Source: Nothopassalora personata (taxonomy: Eukaryota; Ascomycota; Dothideomycetes; Mycosphaerellales; Mycosphaerellaceae). Taken from it: a DNA stretch of 64,000 nt. The stretch's first letter is position 1. Each line of letters begins with the position of its first letter. Below, in pieces: positions 11,515-22,876 of the stretch. The notes beneath the pieces were generated by a model. It was not told where the DNA came from. It did no database searches and saw only the letters and a list, made by a program, of their open reading frames with translations. Made by a program: the position numbers and the translations under genes. Where the stretch lies: assembly GCA_033816765.1 (NCBI GenBank), contig CM066291.1, positions 496,001 to 560,000 of the forward strand, in the 5' to 3' direction.

Positions 11515-12671
11515 CTCAGAGAGTAAGAATAATATAATAAGTAAGATAGGGCTTATCTAAGACATATAATACGGATATATAGTCGAGAGCCGATATTTAG
11601 AGTAAGATCGTTATACTATAGTATATTTAGCATCTATAGAAACAATAGTTAACTATATTATAGGTATAAAAAATAAAGATTACTATAATATGTCCCTATA
11701 GCAGTAATTTAGTATCCTTCTAAGTCCCTATAGGAGTAATCTTTACATAATGATCCCTATAGCAGTAATTTCTAACATAATTGTGCCTATGGAAGTAATT
11801 CACCGAATTTAAAGATATGGACTAGCCGAATCACTGCGACATCACTTACTCGGTAGATCATCGGCTGCATACACTCGCTGCCTTCGGAATGCTTGGACCT
11901 TGCTCCACAGCACATTCATCTATGCGAGCAACGAACAAATGGCCCCCCATCCGAATGAGACCGTTATGGACAAGTATCGCTATCCGTAAGACTGTTAGGA
12001 CAGGAAGAATAATCCGCATCTTCGTTCGACAGAGTGTGTACCTGCACGCTTGGTATGCTGTGTTGCACTGTTGAAACCGAAGGGGTGGAACTTTTCCACC
12101 TGGTTCACCTTCGATCGTGATGTGGTGGAATTTTGTACCTTATGGGGTGGTGAAGCTGAAGACTGGGACACAACAAGAACAAAGCAGAGCTCGCCAGGTG
12201 GTGTGACCTCAGTGTGATGTATTACACCAAGGTTGGGCCACATGAACACGGACGCACCATAAATCTGGCCATGATCTCACGGTATATTCAGAGGTCGTTG
12301 CAAGGAGCTGGATTCTCGGCTTAAGCTGTTCACAAATCTGTTCAACGTAGTCTGTCGTTATCTCAACCTAAGCAATAGCTGCCAATTAGTATTTCCACGC
12401 CGCACGGATATCTTTCTCGGGCCACGGGGCCAAAAGCGCGATTCATTCGCCAACAACAACAACGCACCAAGCGCGTAACAACCACCTTTGGCAAAGGTCT
12501 CCTACGCGCTGCCGCGAGGATTCCCGTCGCAAGACAGAAGCAGTTCTGTACGTGCAACGTGAGTGCGCGGCCCGTCTATTAACTGAGGATAGCAACCTCC
12601 CAAGTGGCGACTGGAACTTTGGCCATCGTTGATGTCGAAGACGACGATGTGCGATGGCTTGGAGACAATCT
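11515..12671. other. Intergenic stretch between transposon block and LMBD1-like gene
   Basis: The first 300 bp are AT-rich with mild RIP character; from about 11830 the composition becomes ordinary. Apart from a four-copy motif at 11692-11801 I see nothing here: the short open frames on both strands lack family motifs and intron structure. Confidence 0.5.
11692..11801. repeat. Four spaced copies of a TCCCTATAGCAGTAAT-like motif
   Basis: Copies start near 11692, 11724, 11752 and 11783. Each has a CCCTATAG-like half followed by AGTAAT, at spacings of 28-32 bp. The last copy is the most diverged. They lie just outside the retrotransposon and could be remains of an older repeat. Confidence 0.65.
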
Positions 12672-14567
12672 CTAGTTGTCCTCGGCGGCTCCGTCGCGGT
12701 TGCTCACAGCGCCGTAGTCGGACCTGCGTACTCCTGCAGGCTGTCAGTATCGTTGCTAAGATAGGTCATCACGCCAACCTCGACTCACCCTTCGCTCTTC
12801 CAGTGATATCTTGCCAAGTAGCGCCGAATCTTCGGCCAGTGCTTGCCAGCAGGCCCTCCTCTTCGTCCTCGCGGAGATCATCATCAAGCTGCTCGTCATC
12901 CAGTTTAGGCACTCTGAACAAGGTGACGATGAAGACAATGATGAAAATGCCCAAAAAGGCAAACTGCGCGTAGAAGTCGACCACACCAAAATATGGGAAG
13001 TTGGCTGTGATCCGATTCAAGAAGGTACTGATCATTGTTGGCGTGCAGACCATCTTCGCGATTGGATTATCAGTACGCTCGGAGCAGGGTCTGATGGCCT
13101 TGTGGTGCTTGCTGCAGTCCGGCTGTAGATCGGGAGAGTACGATGGTCGATCGCAGAAAGTCTGAGGTCCGAACGTGGCGTAGGTCGGCGCAACGACCAT
13201 AGCCAAGCTGTAGTTCAACGCCAGGACCATGAGTGTGAGCAGAACGGTGGCCATGAGCATCGCGTTGGGTGTAGTGTGACCTTTCCTGATCTTGAACAAC
13301 GTGACCCAGAGGAAGCGGATGCCAATGGTAGCCAGTCCCACTACGGTAGCGCTGAAGAACAACAAAGTGAGGAGCAGGAAGATGATGTAGTCGATCGGGA
13401 AGACACGAGCCGTGTAGGTCAGCAGGGCGTTGACAGGCTGGAAGATCTTCGTCTTGCCCAGCAGATAGCCGCACGAGACACCGCACACCGAGTTCTTGAT
13501 CTTGTCAATCATCGTGATGAGCATGCTGGCGAAGATGATGAGCGTGATGACTCCGATCAACAATCCGAAGATCAGCTTGAGTGGGCGGAAGATGGCTTCC
13601 AGTTTCAGCCAAACGCGAATGAAGAAATTGGCACCTTCTCCAGAGTTCTCGGCCGCAAGCCGTTCACGGCGTCTCAATGTACGCTCCTCGCGGTTCAGAG
13701 CTTCCAATTCCCGACGGTCACGAGGATCGAGACCACCTTCGCGGCCCTGTCCCCGCAGTTCGAGCTGCCTTTGGCGTTCCTGGTTTTGCGCCAGCTGACT
13801 TGAGGTGTTTTCAGCGAGCTGAGGCGCAGACACGCTTGGTGCAGATTTGATCAGCGATACCGGCAGGAGAGCCAGACCGGGAGCGGTGTAAAGGCAGTAG
13901 AGGATGGTGCCAACGAGTATGAGTACACCAATGCAGAAAGTGAGTGCCCGTTCGCCATCTGTAACATCTTGTCAGCATTGGGTGGGCACAGGTAGGAGTG
14001 CAAACACTCACGGTTCTCGGTCAGTAGGTCCTTGAAGTAGTCCAGATCCTTGTGCTCGTCTCTTGCTTTCTTGGCCACTGGCACGAAGAAGCCGACGAGG
14101 AACAGAATGACACAAAGCAGAAGGAAGCTGAATGTCCACTTGAAGGCACTCCACAACCTGTCCACGACCGTCTGCTGACCTTCCTCGGTCTCGACCTCAT
14201 CGTAAGCCTCGTAATAGAAGTAGGTGAAAGGCACGACCAGGAGGCAGAGCACCGCGTCGAGGCTGTACAGGGTGTAGTATACGATCTTCAGTGCATGGAC
14301 GGTGTCGTCCACTTTGTCTGGTGTTGCCCAATCCTTCTTCCTTCCCAGTTTGCGCGAGGTGGTGGATGAAACCAGGGCGATGTCGACTGGCATCAACAGG
14401 ACTGTCGCCAACAGGGCCAGCACAGTGATCCAGCATATTATGGTGACAGCGATCGTTCGCTCACCGGGCTTCTGGTAGACGAAGACGAAGATGGCTGATA
14501 TGAAGAAGATGATGGCCAGGCAGATGGCGTATGTCACCCAGATGAGGGACGTCTCGATGAGCGCCAT
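12672..14567 (-). CDS. LMBD1-like lysosomal/vacuolar cobalamin transporter
   Basis: This polytopic membrane protein of the LMBR1/LMBD1 family resembles the fungal 'probable lysosomal cobalamin transporter', which is thought to move vitamin B12 out of the lysosome or vacuole. Three exons on the minus strand give 595 aa: 14012-14567, 12789-13958 and 12672-12733. Introns of 53 and 55 nt have GTGAGT donors, CTGAC-type branch sites and CAG acceptors. Exon 1 starts [15 protein letters not shown] and carries several membrane segments and the family block [20 protein letters not shown]. Exon 2 has further membrane segments separated by a basic coiled stretch. The last short exon gives the tail ending AAEDN; without it the frame would end in the intron. 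It diverges from CFT1, sharing a 467-bp upstream region. The family is clear; B12 transport is inferred from animal LMBD1. Confidence 0.9.
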
Positions 14568-15034
14568 GTGGTCGGCAGCTTTCCTGTTGCTGCTTCAGGC
14601 GCAGGTGGATTCGGTGATGTTGCTGTTGCTTGTGTTTCAGATGGCGGCGGCGGCGGCGTCTCTTTCATCCAAGCTCCGTACTGCACCGCGACTTCCTCTT
14701 CTCCACTCCTGTGCTCTGGTCACAAGGCAAGACCGCAGACAGAGAAGGAACAACCTAAACGTCCGGAGAAAGGAAGAAGGGGCACAGGGAGCCGCCGACC
14801 CCAAAACCAAGGCAGAGAGTAGCTCTTTCCTTGTTGCCCAACAGAGGAGCTTGCGACGGAAGGCTCAATCGTCACTGCCGTCCGTGCCACCCTTGCACGC
14901 GTTCTAGCGCGCATCTCGACACCTTGGACGCAGCTCGAATGCGGCAACAATCATTCGATTCGGCACACGTGAGAGTCGTTGCGCAACCCTTTGACGGACC
15001 GCGACAGTGATGAAGAGGAGAAAGACACACCAAC
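14568..15034. promoter_or_regulatory. Divergent promoter region of LMBD1-like gene and CFT1
   Basis: These 467 bp separate two diverging start codons and must hold both promoters and 5' leaders. The short open frames inside are not credible genes. No specific binding site can be named with confidence. Confidence 0.5.
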
Positions 15035-18000
15035 ATGCAGTGTTATACTGAACTCCTACCGCCCACCGCCGTGACCCATGCCCTCTCCCTCCCCTTGCTC
15101 GGCGCAGATGCCAACAATCTCATAGTCGCAAAGACATCCCTCCTGCAGGTGTTCAACGTCGCGACCATCGAGGGACGCGACAAGCTGGTCCTCGTGGGCG
15201 AGTACTCACTATCAGGCACCATCACAAACGTCGCGCAGGTCAAGCTACCAGACACCAAGTCCGGAGGCGATGCGCTGCTTCTGGCGTTCAAGGACGCGAA
15301 ATTGAGCTTGATCGAGTGGGACCGGGAGAACCACCGCATCAGCACCATCAGCATCCACTACTACGAAGGCGATAACGTTGTCAGCCAGCCGTTCGGGCCG
15401 AGTCTCTCCGACTGCGAGAACATACTTACCGTGGACCCGAACTGGAGATGCGCAGCGTTAAAGTTCGGCACACGGCAGCTGGCCGTCTTGCCCTTCAGAC
15501 AGCAGGATGATGAGCTCGGAGTGGAAGAGGACGAAGATGCAGAGCCCACGTCAGCGACACTGAAGAGGACCGAGTTGCTGCCGCAGAATGCGAATGGCGA
15601 AGTTCAGCAGACACCATACAAGCCATCCTTCGTGCTTGCTCTCAGCACCTTGCTTGAGGACATACGTTATACCGTGGACTTAGGCTTCCTGTACGGTTAC
15701 CGCGAGTCCACGTTGGGAATACTGTCGTCTAGTGTTCAGCCGTCAAGCTCTTTGCTGCACGTACGCAAAGATGTACTCGAGTACCGCATGTTCAAACTTG
15801 AGCTGGAACAAGGCGAGTCCACGGAGCTGCAGGTCGTCAAGCAACTGCCAAACAGTCTTTGGAAGGTCGTTCCTCTGCCAGCACCCGTGGGTGGTGCGCT
15901 TCTAATAGGCACGAACTCATTTGTACATGTGGACCAGAACGCTAAAGTCAACTCCGTCGCTGTCAACGAATTCGCCAAGCTTGAGAGCGATCGCGGAATG
16001 GAGGACCAATCAGACTTGAATCTCAAGCTTGAAGGATGTAGCGTGGAGGTGCTCGACGCTGAGAGTCGTCAGCTGCTGGTTGTACTATCCAATGGTTCAC
16101 TCGTGACGGTGCACTTCCAGCTCAGCGGCCGTAATATACAAGGTTTGAAGGTGGCGCGAGTCGCTCCAGAAAATGGAGGCGACCTTATCAAAGCAGCGCC
16201 ATCTTGCGTGGCAAGAGTGGATGAAAACAAGGTGTTCGTTGGTAGCGAGGACGGTGCTTCGTCCTTGGTCCGATGGAGCCGACCTGCCACAACTCTAAGT
16301 AGGAAGCGATCGCACGGTCAAATGCTGGGACAGACTGGCGATGATGAGGACGAAGAAGTAATGGAAGATGACGATGACGATATTTACGATGCCGCGCCTG
16401 AGACGAAGAAGCGAGCAACTTCGACAGATGGCGCGGTCGCAACACCGCCCACTTTCCAGATCCAAGATGAACTGGACTCCCTCGGACCCATTAACGATGT
16501 GTGCCTGGGCAGGCCCGACGGGAGACGATCAGACAGGCTTCAGTTGATGCTAGGAACTGGCAGAGGTCGCAGCAGTCGACTGTCGTGCCTCAATCGCGAT
16601 ATTGTGCCCGTAAGTGCTCGAAAGAGCGCTATTGGCAGCGCAAAGAGGGCATGGGCTGTTCACGCGAAACGTGACGATCCTGATGACGATGGCCACGACA
16701 ATCTCCTTTTCGCTTACGACGGCAAGGACACGAAGGTATATGATGTTGATGAGGTCGGCTACATGGAGCGCACAGCGCAGGAGTTCGAACACGAGGGTGA
16801 GACCATCGATGTCCAGACATTGGCCACGGACACCATAATCGTACAATGTCGGAAGTTCGAGATCCGAACGTACGACGCAGACCTGGCTTTGAGCCAGATC
16901 ATACCAATGGTAGATGAAGAGACAGATGAAGAGTTCGGGATCGTGCATCTGTCCTTCTGCGACCCATACTTGCTTGTCATCCGTGACGATAGCAGCGTGC
17001 AGGTGCTTCAGGTGCAAGGCAAGGAGATAGAGCCCTTGGAAGGTGAGGGAGACATTGCAGAAAAGAAATGGCTAAGTGGGTCGATTCACACTGGTAGTCT
17101 TACCAACGATGAACCAGTCCTCTTTCTGCTCAGCGCCCAAGGCAGCATGCACATTTTCAGTCTTCCAACTCTAAAGCCAGTGTATCACGCCCCAGCACTG
17201 CCACACTTGCCGCCTGTATTATCATCAGAACTGCCGCAACGACGAGCGGGCCCTAGAGAGACACTCACCGAGCTTCTGGTGGTCGAGCTGGGCACGAACG
17301 GAGTCGACATGCCATACGTGGTTACGAGAACAGCATTAGACGATCTTGTGCTCTACGAACCGTTTCGTCATCCGGCAGCAACGTCTTCCAACGCATGGTA
17401 CGCCGGCCTTCGCTTCAGGAAAGTGCCGGTCTCGTACATCCCAAAGTACAACGAAGCCATAAGCCAACAGGAGTCAGCCCGCCCGTTACCATTGCAACGC
17501 ATCCGAGTTGGTGCTTACAATGCGGTCACAATACCAGGATCACCGCCACTCCTGCTGCTCAAGGAAGCTTCGAGCTTACCAAAGGTGCTTGAAGTGAGGA
17601 CCGCGACCGGAACGAATTATGTCACGAATCTGTTCCCCATACATCTTGATCACTGCCAAAATGGCTTCGCGGCTATAGATGCTGATGGATCGCTCGAAGA
17701 GTATCACTTGCCTGTGTCGACTTGGTATGGCACGGGATGGAGCATCCAGCAAGTGGATTTGGGCCCTGGCGACCTCGAGGTTCGGCACCTGGCGTATCAT
17801 GAAACCCGAGGAGTATACGTTGTGGCAACGTGCAAGGACGTCGACTTTTACTTCTCGGAAGACGATCACCGGCACCACGGTCAGTCTGGCGGAGGACAAG
17901 ACGGTAAGTTCTGCTCCTGTCATGGATACATTACATGAACCGAGGACTAACAATCTGTAGACATCGCTCTTCGACCAAAGGTAAAGCGATACAGCATCCA

Positions 18001-19135
18001 CGTCGTCTCAGCGAAGACGCATCGCATCATCGACAGTCGTGAGATGCCATACCTCGAAGCCATCACAGCACTTAAGATCATGCCCCTAGAAGTATCCGAG
18101 CTCACCCACGACACTGAGCTTCGCATCTTGGTCAGCACAGCCGCTCTGCGTGGCGAAGACATGCCAGCGAAGGGTGCAATCATGGTCTTCAATATCATTG
18201 ATGTAGTTCCCGAGCCTGACGACCCTGAAAGTGGCATCCAACTGCATGTCGACGCTAGAGAAGAGACCAAGGGAGCTATTACAGCATTGGCTCCTTTCCC
18301 AGGTGGTTTCGTCGGAACGGGACAAGGTCAAAAGATTATGATTCGCGGTCTGAAGGAGGACGGATCGTGCTTACCGGTGGCCTTTCTCGACGCACAGTGC
18401 CATACTACCACCATCAAGACCCTCGGCAAATCAGGCATGTGGCTTGCTGGCGATGCCTGGAAAGGTCTATGGTTTGGCGGCTTCACTGAAGAGCCGTACA
18501 AGCTCACAGTTCTGGGCAAAGCTCCGAAGAGACACATGGAAGTTGTGACAGCGGAGTTCCTCCCTTTCGATGGGGCACTCTACATCCTCATCATCGACGC
18601 CGACATGGATATGCACGTCCTGCAGTATGACCCAGAGAACCCGAAGTCCCAGAACGGTATGCGACTTTTGCATCGAAGCACTTTCCACCTGGGCCACTCC
18701 GCGACGAACATGCTGCTGCTGCCAAGTTCTCTCAACCCGTTCGGCGAGAAGCAGCCTTTCACCAATGGTGACACTGGTGGCGACAATCCCGGAGAGTCAT
18801 CACCTCTCTTGAACGTTCTCACGACATCACTCACGGGCTCGATCGGATTAGTGACGCCGCTGGATGAGTCGTCGTATCGACGTCTCTCAGCGCTACAGAC
18901 ACATCTTACAACAATTCTGGAGCACCCAGCTTCCCTGAACCCGCGCGCGTATCGTGCGATCGAGAGTGAGAGCTTTGGGGGAGCAAGAGGCGTGGTGGAT
19001 GGAAACATCGTCAGGAGGATCAATGAGCTTGGTGCGGCTAGGAGAGCCGATGTGCTCGGCAGAGCAGGCGCTGACAGCTGGAGCATACGGAGTGACTTGG
19101 AAGTTGTGGGAGGTGGTGGATTGGGCTATCTCTAG
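15035..19135 (+). CDS. CFT1: CFT1, large subunit of cleavage and polyadenylation factor (CPSF160)
   Basis: Nuclear RNA-binding scaffold of the pre-mRNA 3'-end cleavage/polyadenylation complex, homologous to yeast Cft1 and human CPSF160. Two exons, 15035-17903 and 17961-19135, give 1347 aa. The 57-nt intron has a GTAAGT donor, GACTAAC branch site and TGTAG acceptor, and splicing joins GAC to the following exon in frame. The N-terminal part has the MMS1/CPSF beta-propeller character (starts MQCYTELLPPTAVTHA), an acidic spacer lies near residues 425-450, and the C-terminal third is the CPSF_A domain, with SREMPYLEAITALKIM and GFVGTGQGQKIMI. Length fits fungal orthologues of about 1,300-1,450 aa. 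The start is the first ATG after a long upstream region. No damage is seen. Confidence 0.95.
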
Positions 19136-19177
19136 GAAGACTTGTGCTCGAAAGACCCTCCGTAGGGACATGCGCTA

Positions 19178-19995
19178 TCACTCTCGGAGGAACCGCAGAT
19201 CGCGCGCTGCTTCGCTCTTCTTCAGGATCTCATCGTCGCCATCAAGTGCGGATTCAAGATAATAGAGTCCGAATGTCCTGCCGATATCTCCCATCTGCGA
19301 TCCTGACCGCACCACCGTCTGCCAAAGCGGGAGCATTGGCTGATGCTCATTGGTCGCTCGAAGCCAGCCCTTAATACGCTGCTGCATCCACAATGCGTCC
19401 CGCCAGATCTTCGCATGTGCGAGCTCGACAGCGTGGGCCGGAAAATCCCACTTTTGAGGGCCTCCCGTAGCGAGTCCGCGGACTCTGACCGTGGTTCGAG
19501 AGGCTGCTTGGTTGCGATATATCGAGAAGGTAACGGGTACTGTGCAGGTCTTGATGTCTCGTCGTGGTCCTGAGATCCACAATGGGGTGTGGCATATGCC
19601 CACCAGCTCAAATCGGCGGATGGGACGCACTTTATCGCCGAGGCTGTCGAGCCAGCGGATCGTCGATATGCGGGCGTGATGTTTGTCGAATTGAAGGGCG
19701 AAAGTGTTGAGGGAGTACAACATGGCGAGACTTTCCGATCTGACCTTGGAAAAGTCAGCATAAGTGGTCGCTCTGGCTTCGCGAAAGCTTACCTGGCGGC
19801 ACACTCGAGTCACAGCGCATGTGGTGTCGACTGGAGTCCCATATGAAGGCACGCCTTGTGGTACGATCGCAACATTGTGCACTGGTGCGCCACAGTCGAC
19901 GGCGAATTCCCAAACCCAACCTGGTTCCTGAGCTCTGCTGGTAGCCCCAGCAGTCGGCATTCTGTGTCTTTCGGGCTCGAATAAGTGAGTGCCAT
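19178..19995 (-). pseudogene. LPAELRN-type orphan gene with a 5-nt insertion
   Basis: Belongs to the large fungal group whose N-terminus carries an LPAELRN motif, found in many unnamed Dothideomycete proteins and related to F-box-like or 2EXR domains. The function is unknown. Start ATG at 19995 gives MALTYSS and then GLPAELRNQV, but the family continuation (WEFAVD) is in another frame. Removing five bases (TTGGG next to a near-identical TTTGGG, 19909-19920) would restore the motif. A 48-nt intron at 19745-19792 (GTAAGC donor, GCTGAC branch) must also be removed, joining VCRQ to VRSESLAMLYSLNTF, the usual family block. A longer open frame from 20158 skips the motif and reads through the intron, so it is probably not the real product. 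Either a pseudogene, a strain-specific break or an assembly error. Confidence 0.6.
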
Positions 19996-20154
19996 AATCG
20001 CTGGCTTGGTGCTTCATAATCCGTGAACAAGAGAGAGTGGTGTAAAGCGCCGAGTTGTTAGGGGAAAGGATTGGACGAAGTCGGATGGAAAGTGAAGCAA
20101 ACGCCAATGCCAATCTTTTCACATGCAGGGTCCAAAATGCTGGCCGGATCCCTG

Positions 20155-20979
20155 TCAAGCCAGGAGCTCAGCGCTCCAGATTAACCCGCGCGAGGTATTG
20201 ACTCCAGAAAAGCACGTGAACCCATATCTCGAAGCCTCGACCTGGGCGCTTAGACTCTCCAGCATGTTCATGACCCGTTGTTCTACACTTTGTGCATCAA
20301 TCTGTACCTGGCGATGCAGCTCCTGTACAGACTCGGCAGTGAGTCGGCCCTTCTTGAATGTCCCTACTCGACTCGTAACTCTAGTCCTCGATGATTTGTC
20401 GCTATCGTCAATTCTGATGGTGTACTTTACCGGCACACCTTTCATGATTGGGCATTCGCGGCCCCGACTCATGATGCGCAGCATTGCAAGAGCAATACCA
20501 TCGAACTCGATCTTGCGAATGCGGGCAGCGTTCATGCGCCTCATCTGGATGAAACATTGGAGACGAGAGCAAGCTCTGCTGTCCCCGCGACAGCCGCCGA
20601 AGGTTTTCGTGGCACAGTATAGCGACAGTGCTTCGGCGCGTATCTGGAGAGGTTCAGCGACTGTGCAATCCTCAAAAATTATCTCTGATCTACCTGTTGT
20701 GAGACTTGAGTGATCGCTGGTGGCCCTTGCAGAGCTTCTACATTGTTTGCCATAGACCCAAGTGGTTCTGCAGTATTGCGTCTTCTCACGCGAGATGACG
20801 AGCTCGCAGATGATGTTTCGCAACTCGGCAGGTAGTGTCATGAGATGACAGCTCTTGCTTGCTGGCTGAGTGACGGGAGTAGGCATTTTGCTCATGGTAA
20901 TGGTATAGATTGTTTGTATGCGAGTCATCGCGCAAGCGCTGTGAAGGTCTATGACAGCTGCGTGCGGATTCTCCGACAC
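20155..20979 (-). CDS. LPAELRN-type orphan protein, two short introns
   Basis: Same family style as its downstream neighbour: LPAELRNIICELV near the N-terminus, then a QIRAEALSLY block. It looks like one open frame, but two introns fit better: 20738-20789 (52 nt, GTGAGA...GTAG) and 20644-20693 (50 nt, GTAGAT...CTCCAG). Splicing gives ELVISQALQGPPAITQVSQQ followed by IRAEALSLY, exactly the family pattern. The intron lengths add to 102 nt, so the unspliced frame stays open by chance. Exons: 20790-20979, 20694-20737, 20155-20643. The start is uncertain: ATGs within the first 50 codons (MTRIQ, MSKMPTP, MTLPAEL) are alternatives. About 240 aa. Function unknown; the family often occurs in lineage-specific expansions. 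Confidence 0.65.
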   Translation of the reverse strand: MSENPHAAVIDLHSACAMTRIQTIYTITMSKMPTPVTQPASKSCHLMTLPAELRNIICELVISREKTQYCRTTWVYGKQCRSSARATSDHSSLTTGRSEIIFEDCTVAEPLQIRAEALSLYCATKTFGGCRGDSRACSRLQCFIQMRRMNAARIRKIEFDGIALAMLRIMSRGRECPIMKGVPVKYTIRIDDSDKSSRTRVTSRVGTFKKGRLTAESVQELHRQVQIDAQSVEQRVMNMLESLSAQVEASRYGFTCFSGVNTSRGLIWSAELLA

Positions 20980-21265
20980 CGGTCACATGCCGGCTTGGCA
21001 ACGGTTCCAGCTAAGCGCACGGCGTTTGCATCACTTCACGTTTCAGTTTGTGCTCAAGTCACCTCAAGCTTGACACATGACGACTAATCCTTGACCTCAC
21101 ATGAACGTTCTCTGGCAAGTGCATTCTTGTCCGTTATTTACAACTCAGTACCACTGCCACAGCAGATCATGGGTAACAGCCGAAGCAAATCCAGTCAGGG
21201 TACCGAGTTTCAAGGCACGCCTCCTTACATTCCAAAGTTATCATATTGTTGACTCCAGAGTAGCT

Positions 21266-21732
21266 ATGACCCAGACATCTCCCCGCGTCAGAGACCTTGA
21301 ACTTTCCATTGCGAGCGCCGAGGATGGGATTCGGAAGCAGCGTCAGGAAATCATCAGGAGCGAAAAGCGCTACCTTGACATCAAGAAGAGATTCGTCGAT
21401 GCAATGGCACTGGGTCCGCCCAGCGACAACCACGAGATGGCACGGACTGGGGCGTTGAACGAGGTAAGCTTCTAAATTCGTCTGAAGCACATCTGAGCAC
21501 GATGTGCTCACGAAAGAGACTTGATGTCCAGCGCTCGCCGTCTCACCACTATGCATCAAAGTAAAGTTCCACATGTCGGTCATGACTAATACCTCGAAAG
21601 GGTATTGAGGCGATGTTGGAGCTTGACGAGAGCAAGAAGAATATCAAGTTGTTGGAGTTTCAGCTCATTCTTATGAGGTCGACATTGGATCAGGAGAAGG
21701 CGAAACTTGAGTGGCGGGCAGCGGCAAAGTAG
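21266..21732 (+). CDS. Small coiled-coil orphan protein
   Basis: Two exons, 21266-21463 and 21601-21732, separated by a 137-nt intron (GTAAGC donor, CTAAT branch, AAAG acceptor), give 109 aa. The sequence is mostly charged heptad-like helix: VRDLELSIASAEDGIRKQRQ in exon 1 and IEAMLELDESKKNIKLLEFQ in exon 2. After the TAG stop at 21730 the same frame stays open for 26 more codons (QLQQSIGDLSHQETS...) to 21813, still helical at first, so the stop may be a recent CAG-to-TAG change. No known domain. It sits between LPAELRN and WHPDRF-type genes and may be related to the coiled-coil gene at 23569. Confidence 0.5.
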
Positions 21733-22061
21733 CAGTTGCAGCAGAGCATCGGCGATCTGAGCCACCAGGAGACGAGCACTAACCGACCAGGAACATCCCA
21801 AGCTAAGACATAGGACCAACCGGTTGTGTACGGCCTGTCGTGAAGTGAATGGGTCACAACAACGCTTTGAAACGCGAAAGAAGACTTGTTCTCAGCACCG
21901 TACCTTGACAATGCCGTTATCCGCAATGACAATGTACAATGCGGCGCAATAACACGCAAGTCAAGATAATGGCACCCGCGACATGTATGTCACCCTTTCC
22001 CTCGCAAGTTCTAGCATGGTCTTGCCTCAAACGACAGACCCAATTGACACCGACACATACC

Positions 22062-22876
22062 ATGCCCCCACTCAAAGAGGCACAAGAATACTTTCTCTGG
22101 CTTGGCCTGAAGCGCACGGAATCGAGGCAAAAGTTTGACGAGGCCTGTTTTTGTCGAGAGTGACAGTCACGCCAAAGCCCGCAAGACCCCTGGCGGGCTC
22201 AGACGACTGAAAGAGCCACAAGAGACTCGTAAGCAGTGGGAGAAACAGCTGACGAAAGGAGGAGAATTATACATGGAGTGGGAGAAGCTCGAGAAAGAAT
22301 TGATCGCGGTGAGAGACCGATTCTTTGGTCCTGCACGCCCTAAGCCTTCTCTTTTCGACATTGCCGATGAAGTTTCCGCCAATACGTCACGGTTCTCCAC
22401 GACCGACTGCTCCACCACCACTACCAGCACCACCACCTCCTCCTCGGCCTCGTGCCAGGGATTACGAGTTCCCTAGAAGTCCTCCTCGCTCGCCTCCTCG
22501 CATTTCCCCTCAGCCAGCTCCCGCTCCAGCTTCCCGGCGACGGCGCTTTCGACAACCTGCTGTTACCAAATAGCGAGAACAATGTACATATTGCTTTACA
22601 GACTACGCAGGTTTAGAACCGTTTCCGGTCCCTCCTGCGAACGAACACTCACTGCCTACTAAGCAAGTATGCCAGAACGACGGGCACGTGCTGCGGCTTT
22701 GTAGGTGTAAAACTCGCCATATGTTGGGTCGAGTACCCGATCTCGACCTGAAGAAGGAGCGCAATGCTTGGCACCCGGACAGGTTTGCTGCCTGCCGAGA
22801 GGATAAGCGAGAGGAGTTTCAGGAGATGGCTGCCGAGATCTTTATCGTTGTGATGGAGATGCTCAAGGAAGCATAG
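22062..22876 (+). pseudogene. Coiled-coil/Pro-rich/WHPDRF-type orphan gene, broken
   Basis: Three coding pieces line up as one gene. 22062 starts MPPLKEAQEYFLWLGLKR; a helical piece contains KQWEKQLTKGGELYMEWEKL; an intron at 22309-22372 (GTGAGA donor) leads to a proline-rich piece (22373 onward) and finally to a C-terminal domain with ERNAWHPDRFAACREDKREE and AEIFIVV, a motif set of unnamed proteins common in Dothideomycetes. Two defects interrupt it: one extra T in the T5 run at 22148-22152 shifts the frame, and a TAG at 22571-22573 splits the proline-rich and WHPDRF parts, although the frame is open on both sides. Function unknown. The intron acceptor is weak, so that junction is tentative. 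Confidence 0.5.

Noticed and set aside
11889..12557. Several short open frames on both strands after the transposon block
   Set aside because: No motifs, no consistent splice signals and overlapping on both strands; likely chance.
12811..13803. Plus-strand open frames opposite the LMBD1-like gene
   Set aside because: They are antisense shadows of a strongly conserved minus-strand gene, with acidic low-complexity composition.
19178..20158. A single 326-residue protein starting at 20158
   Set aside because: It bypasses the LPAELRN motif present in another frame and reads through a 48-nt intron; the start at 19995 fits the family better.
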